DNA from: Alphaproteobacteria bacterium
GTDB taxonomy: Bacteria; Pseudomonadota; Alphaproteobacteria; Ferrovibrionales; Ferrovibrionaceae
Length of the DNA stretch: 64,000 nucleotides
Assembly (NCBI GenBank): GCA_018336035.1
Contig: JAGXRD010000146.1
Coordinates: forward strand, 1-64,000
Reading direction: 5' to 3'
Shown: positions 61,801 through 64,000 of the stretch, one piece after another
How the letters are laid out: every line of letters begins with the position of its first letter
Position numbering within the stretch: position 1 is the stretch's first letter
Notes under the pieces: generated by a model
Told to the model about the DNA's origin: nothing
Seen by the model: only the letters and a program-made list of their open reading frames with translations
Databases searched by the model: none
Program-made: the position numbers and the translations under genes

Positions 61801-62889
61801 ATGCAAAACGACCACAAGGGCGGCAACATGGTGCTGCCGGAAGATACCCCTGAGCTGCGCAAGCTCTATAGCGACTTCGAGGCGGCCCATATCATGCCGC
61901 TCTGGACGCAGATAGAGAACCTGATGCCGATGGAGCCGTCGCCCAAGGCGCTGCCTCATCTGTGGAAGTGGTCAGACCTGCTGCCGCTGGCCCAGCGCTC
62001 TGGAGACCTTGTTCCTGTCGGACGCGGCGGTGAGCGTCGTGCGCTGGGATTGGCCAATCCCGGCCTTGGCGGCCGTCCTTATATTAGCCCAACACTGTGG
62101 GCTGCCATCCAGTACCTTGGTCCCCGCGAGACGGCGCCTGAGCATCGCCATGCCCAGAATGCATTCCGCTTCGTTGTCGAGGGGGAAGGCGTCTGGACTG
62201 TGGTGAACGGCGACCCGGTTCGCATGAGTCGCGGCGACTTCCTGTTGACGCCGGGCTGGCATTTCCACGGTCATCACAACAATACCGACAAGCCGATGGC
62301 CTGGATTGATGGCCTGGATATTCCGTTTTCCTACCAGAACGATGTCGGGTTCTTTGAATTCGGTTCGGACAAGGTTACCGACTATTCGACCCCGGACACC
62401 TCGAGGTCCGAGCGTCTGTGGGCCCATCCTGGCCTGCGACCGCTGTCGGGACTGGAAAGCACCGTCAGCTCGCCGATCGGCGCCTATCGCTGGGAACATA
62501 CCGACCGGGCGCTGTCCGAGCAGCTCAAGCTCGAGGATGAAGGCCACCCCGGCACATTCGGGAAGGGCCATGCCGCCGTTCGCTACACCAATCCGACCAA
62601 CGGCGGCGATGTGATGCCGACCATCCGGGCGGAATTCCATCGCATCCGGGCAGGGACAGCCACGCCGCCACGGCGTGAAGTTGGCTCGTCCGTCTTCCTG
62701 GTTTTCGATGGCGCTGGCGCTGTGGTGCTTAACGGCAAGCGTCTTCAGGTCGAACGCGGAGACCTTTTCGTGGTGCCATCATGGGTGTCCTGGTCCCTGG
62801 AAGGTGACCGCCAGTTGGACCTCTTCCGCTTCTCCGATGCCCCAATCATCGAGCGGCTCAACTTCACTCGCACCGACACCCGTAAGTAA
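61801..62889 (+). CDS. Gentisate 1,2-dioxygenase
   Basis: The 362-residue bicupin ring-cleavage enzyme opens gentisate to maleylpyruvate with Fe(II) and O2. The first cupin has the metal-ligand histidines (PEHRHAQNAFRFVVEGEG and LTPGWHFHGHHN); the second (FLVFDGAGAVVLNGKRLQ, VPSWVSWSLEG) is the non-catalytic repeat usual in this family. Located between the second SDR and fumarylpyruvate hydrolase. The N-terminal LRKLYSDFEAAHIMPLWTQ matches typical GDOs. Confidence 0.9.
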   Translation: MQNDHKGGNMVLPEDTPELRKLYSDFEAAHIMPLWTQIENLMPMEPSPKALPHLWKWSDLLPLAQRSGDLVPVGRGGERRALGLANPGLGGRPYISPTLWAAIQYLGPRETAPEHRHAQNAFRFVVEGEGVWTVVNGDPVRMSRGDFLLTPGWHFHGHHNNTDKPMAWIDGLDIPFSYQNDVGFFEFGSDKVTDYSTPDTSRSERLWAHPGLRPLSGLESTVSSPIGAYRWEHTDRALSEQLKLEDEGHPGTFGKGHAAVRYTNPTNGGDVMPTIRAEFHRIRAGTATPPRREVGSSVFLVFDGAGAVVLNGKRLQVERGDLFVVPSWVSWSLEGDRQLDLFRFSDAPIIERLNFTRTDTRK

Positions 62890-62920
62890 CAGCATTCGCA
62901 AGTTCATAAGGAAACAAGAA

Positions 62921-63619
62921 ATGGAAGCCCTGCTTTTCCCCAAGCTTGAGTTGCCGACAGTTGAAGTTCTCGGCGAGTCCAAAGCGTACCCGATTAACCG
63001 GATTTTCTGTGTCGGCCGGAATTATGCCGAGCATGCGAAGGAAATGGGCGTCGAAGTCGACCGCGAAGCGCCGTTCTATTTCCTGAAGTCGGCGCTCAGC
63101 TTTGTGGCTTCGGGTAGCACCATTCCATATCCCCCTGGTACGTCGGACTATCACTATGAGATGGAACTGGTGATGGCTATCGGCGCGCCAGTATTCAAAG
63201 CCGACAAGTTCGCTGCGGCCAAAGCCATTTATGCCTATGGCGCCGGTCTCGACATGACTCGTCGTGACCTGCAGCTGCATGCACGCGGCAAGGGGCGTCC
63301 GTGGGACCTGGGCAAAGACTTTGAGCAGTCTGCCATCCTTGCGCCGCTGACACTCGCGAGCCGCTTCGGTGCCGTCGGTCCGCAGCGCATCGCCCTGTGG
63401 GTCGGTGACACAGTAAAGCAGGATGCCAGGCTGGCAGACCTGGTCTGGTTACCGGTCGAGTTGGTGTCGCACCTGTCGCATTACTACCACCTACAGCCGG
63501 GCGACCTGATTTACACAGGCACCCCTGCCGGTGTCGGGCCGGTAAATCCCGGCGACAAGATCCGTGGCACTATCGATGGCCTGACAGAAGTCACCTTGAC
63601 GATTGGCAAGCCCGAGTAA
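62921..63619 (+). CDS. Fumarylpyruvate hydrolase (FAA hydrolase family)
   Basis: The 232-residue hydrolase has FCVGRNYAEHAKEMG, the acidic metal-binding pattern YHYEMELVMAIG and GLDMTRRDLQ. It splits fumarylpyruvate into fumarate and pyruvate at the end of the gentisate route. ATAAGGAAACAAGAA precedes the ATG at 62921; the earlier open frame overlaps the dioxygenase and is not used. Confidence 0.9.
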   Translation: MEALLFPKLELPTVEVLGESKAYPINRIFCVGRNYAEHAKEMGVEVDREAPFYFLKSALSFVASGSTIPYPPGTSDYHYEMELVMAIGAPVFKADKFAAAKAIYAYGAGLDMTRRDLQLHARGKGRPWDLGKDFEQSAILAPLTLASRFGAVGPQRIALWVGDTVKQDARLADLVWLPVELVSHLSHYYHLQPGDLIYTGTPAGVGPVNPGDKIRGTIDGLTEVTLTIGKPE

Positions 63620-63650
63620 ATCCAACCGGCACCGATATAGGCAGATGAAT

Positions 63651-64000
63651 ATGAAGTTCTTCGGTTACTTCCGCTCGTCGTCGGCCTATCGGTGCCGGAT
63701 AGCGTTCAATATCAAGGGTATTGAACCGGAGGAGTCCTTCGTCCACCTGCGCAAGGGTGAGCAGCGGTCCCCGGAATACCTGCGCCGCAATCCGCTTGGA
63801 TTGGTGCCGACGCTGGAACTTGACAGGCGGACCCTTGCCCAGTCGCTCGCAATCGTCGAATGGCTGGAAGAGATGTTCCCCGAACCGCCATTGCTGCCTA
63901 GGAATCCCCTGGACCGGGCCTATGTGCGGGCCCTGAGCCTGACGGTCGCGTGCGAGATCCATCCCCTTCAGAACCTCCGGGTGCTTGACCACCTGAAGAC
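63651..64000 (+). CDS. Maleylpyruvate isomerase, zeta-class GST type (partial)
   Basis: Runs off the window's right edge. The visible 116 residues (KFFGYFRSSSAYRCRIAFNIKG) have the thioredoxin-like N-terminal domain with the SSSAYR catalytic serine region of maleylacetoacetate/maleylpyruvate isomerases, and LVPTLELD, which binds glutathione. It would convert maleylpyruvate to fumarylpyruvate. The ATG at 63651 is preferred; 63645 is an alternative. Confidence 0.85.
   Translation, partial: MKFFGYFRSSSAYRCRIAFNIKGIEPEESFVHLRKGEQRSPEYLRRNPLGLVPTLELDRRTLAQSLAIVEWLEEMFPEPPLLPRNPLDRAYVRALSLTVACEIHPLQNLRVLDHLK

Overview
This window looks like accessory DNA, most likely a plasmid or a plasmid-derived element, from a GC-rich alphaproteobacterium. 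The main evidence is an exact GTTC-N7-GTTC LexA box in front of umuD (the alphaproteobacterial SOS box), a RepC-like replication initiator, a ParA-type partition ATPase with clustered palindromic sites, and many small plasmid-type genes of unknown function. A sphingomonad or Rhodospirillales-type host is possible, but nothing here settles the genus.

Layout: (1) 1-6.8 kb is a copper/silver export module (cusC-cusB-cusA, a DUF411 protein, a DUF305 protein). (2) 7.0-12.4 kb is a leftward, tightly coupled plasmid operon (DUF2786, small membrane protein, TPR-methyltransferase, small membrane protein, DUF1173-like, tyrosine recombinase, CoiA-like). (3) 12.7-14.8 kb holds SOS-controlled umuD and umuC, separated by a small gene on the opposite strand. 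(4) 14.8-19.4 kb is a partition and regulator region with seven perfect TAGCNNGCTA sites. (5) 19.5-23.8 kb is an ISL3-family transposase next to a mercury operon (merR, merTPA). (6) 24-32.2 kb is replication backbone: a RepC-like initiator, a candidate antisense RNA against its leader, a dyad-rich candidate origin, small membrane proteins, a hairpin cluster and a phospholipase-D-type nuclease.

(7) 32.3-46.8 kb is a defence island. It holds a type II-short CBASS (CD-NTase, E2-like protein, 2TM-SAVED effector), a large SIR2 protein resembling DSR1, an HNH-like protein, a phosphoribosyltransferase followed by a strongly structured noncoding RNA, and a helicase / BrxD-like ATPase / TerB-like set whose TerB gene lacks its 5' end. 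(8) At about 46.77 kb two genes, each missing its N-terminal part, meet head to head, which marks a recombination junction.

(9) 46.8-64 kb is a catabolic island for 3-hydroxybenzoate through gentisate: 3-hydroxybenzoate 6-monooxygenase, MarR regulator, gentisate 1,2-dioxygenase, fumarylpyruvate hydrolase and maleylpyruvate isomerase (running off the window end), plus a complete branched-chain-type ABC importer. Between monooxygenase and importer lie an SDR and three fumarate-reductase/ketosteroid-dehydrogenase-like flavoproteins, with a second SDR before the dioxygenase. That set is not needed for gentisate catabolism and suggests an upstream route in which an alicyclic keto-acid is desaturated to 3-hydroxybenzoate.
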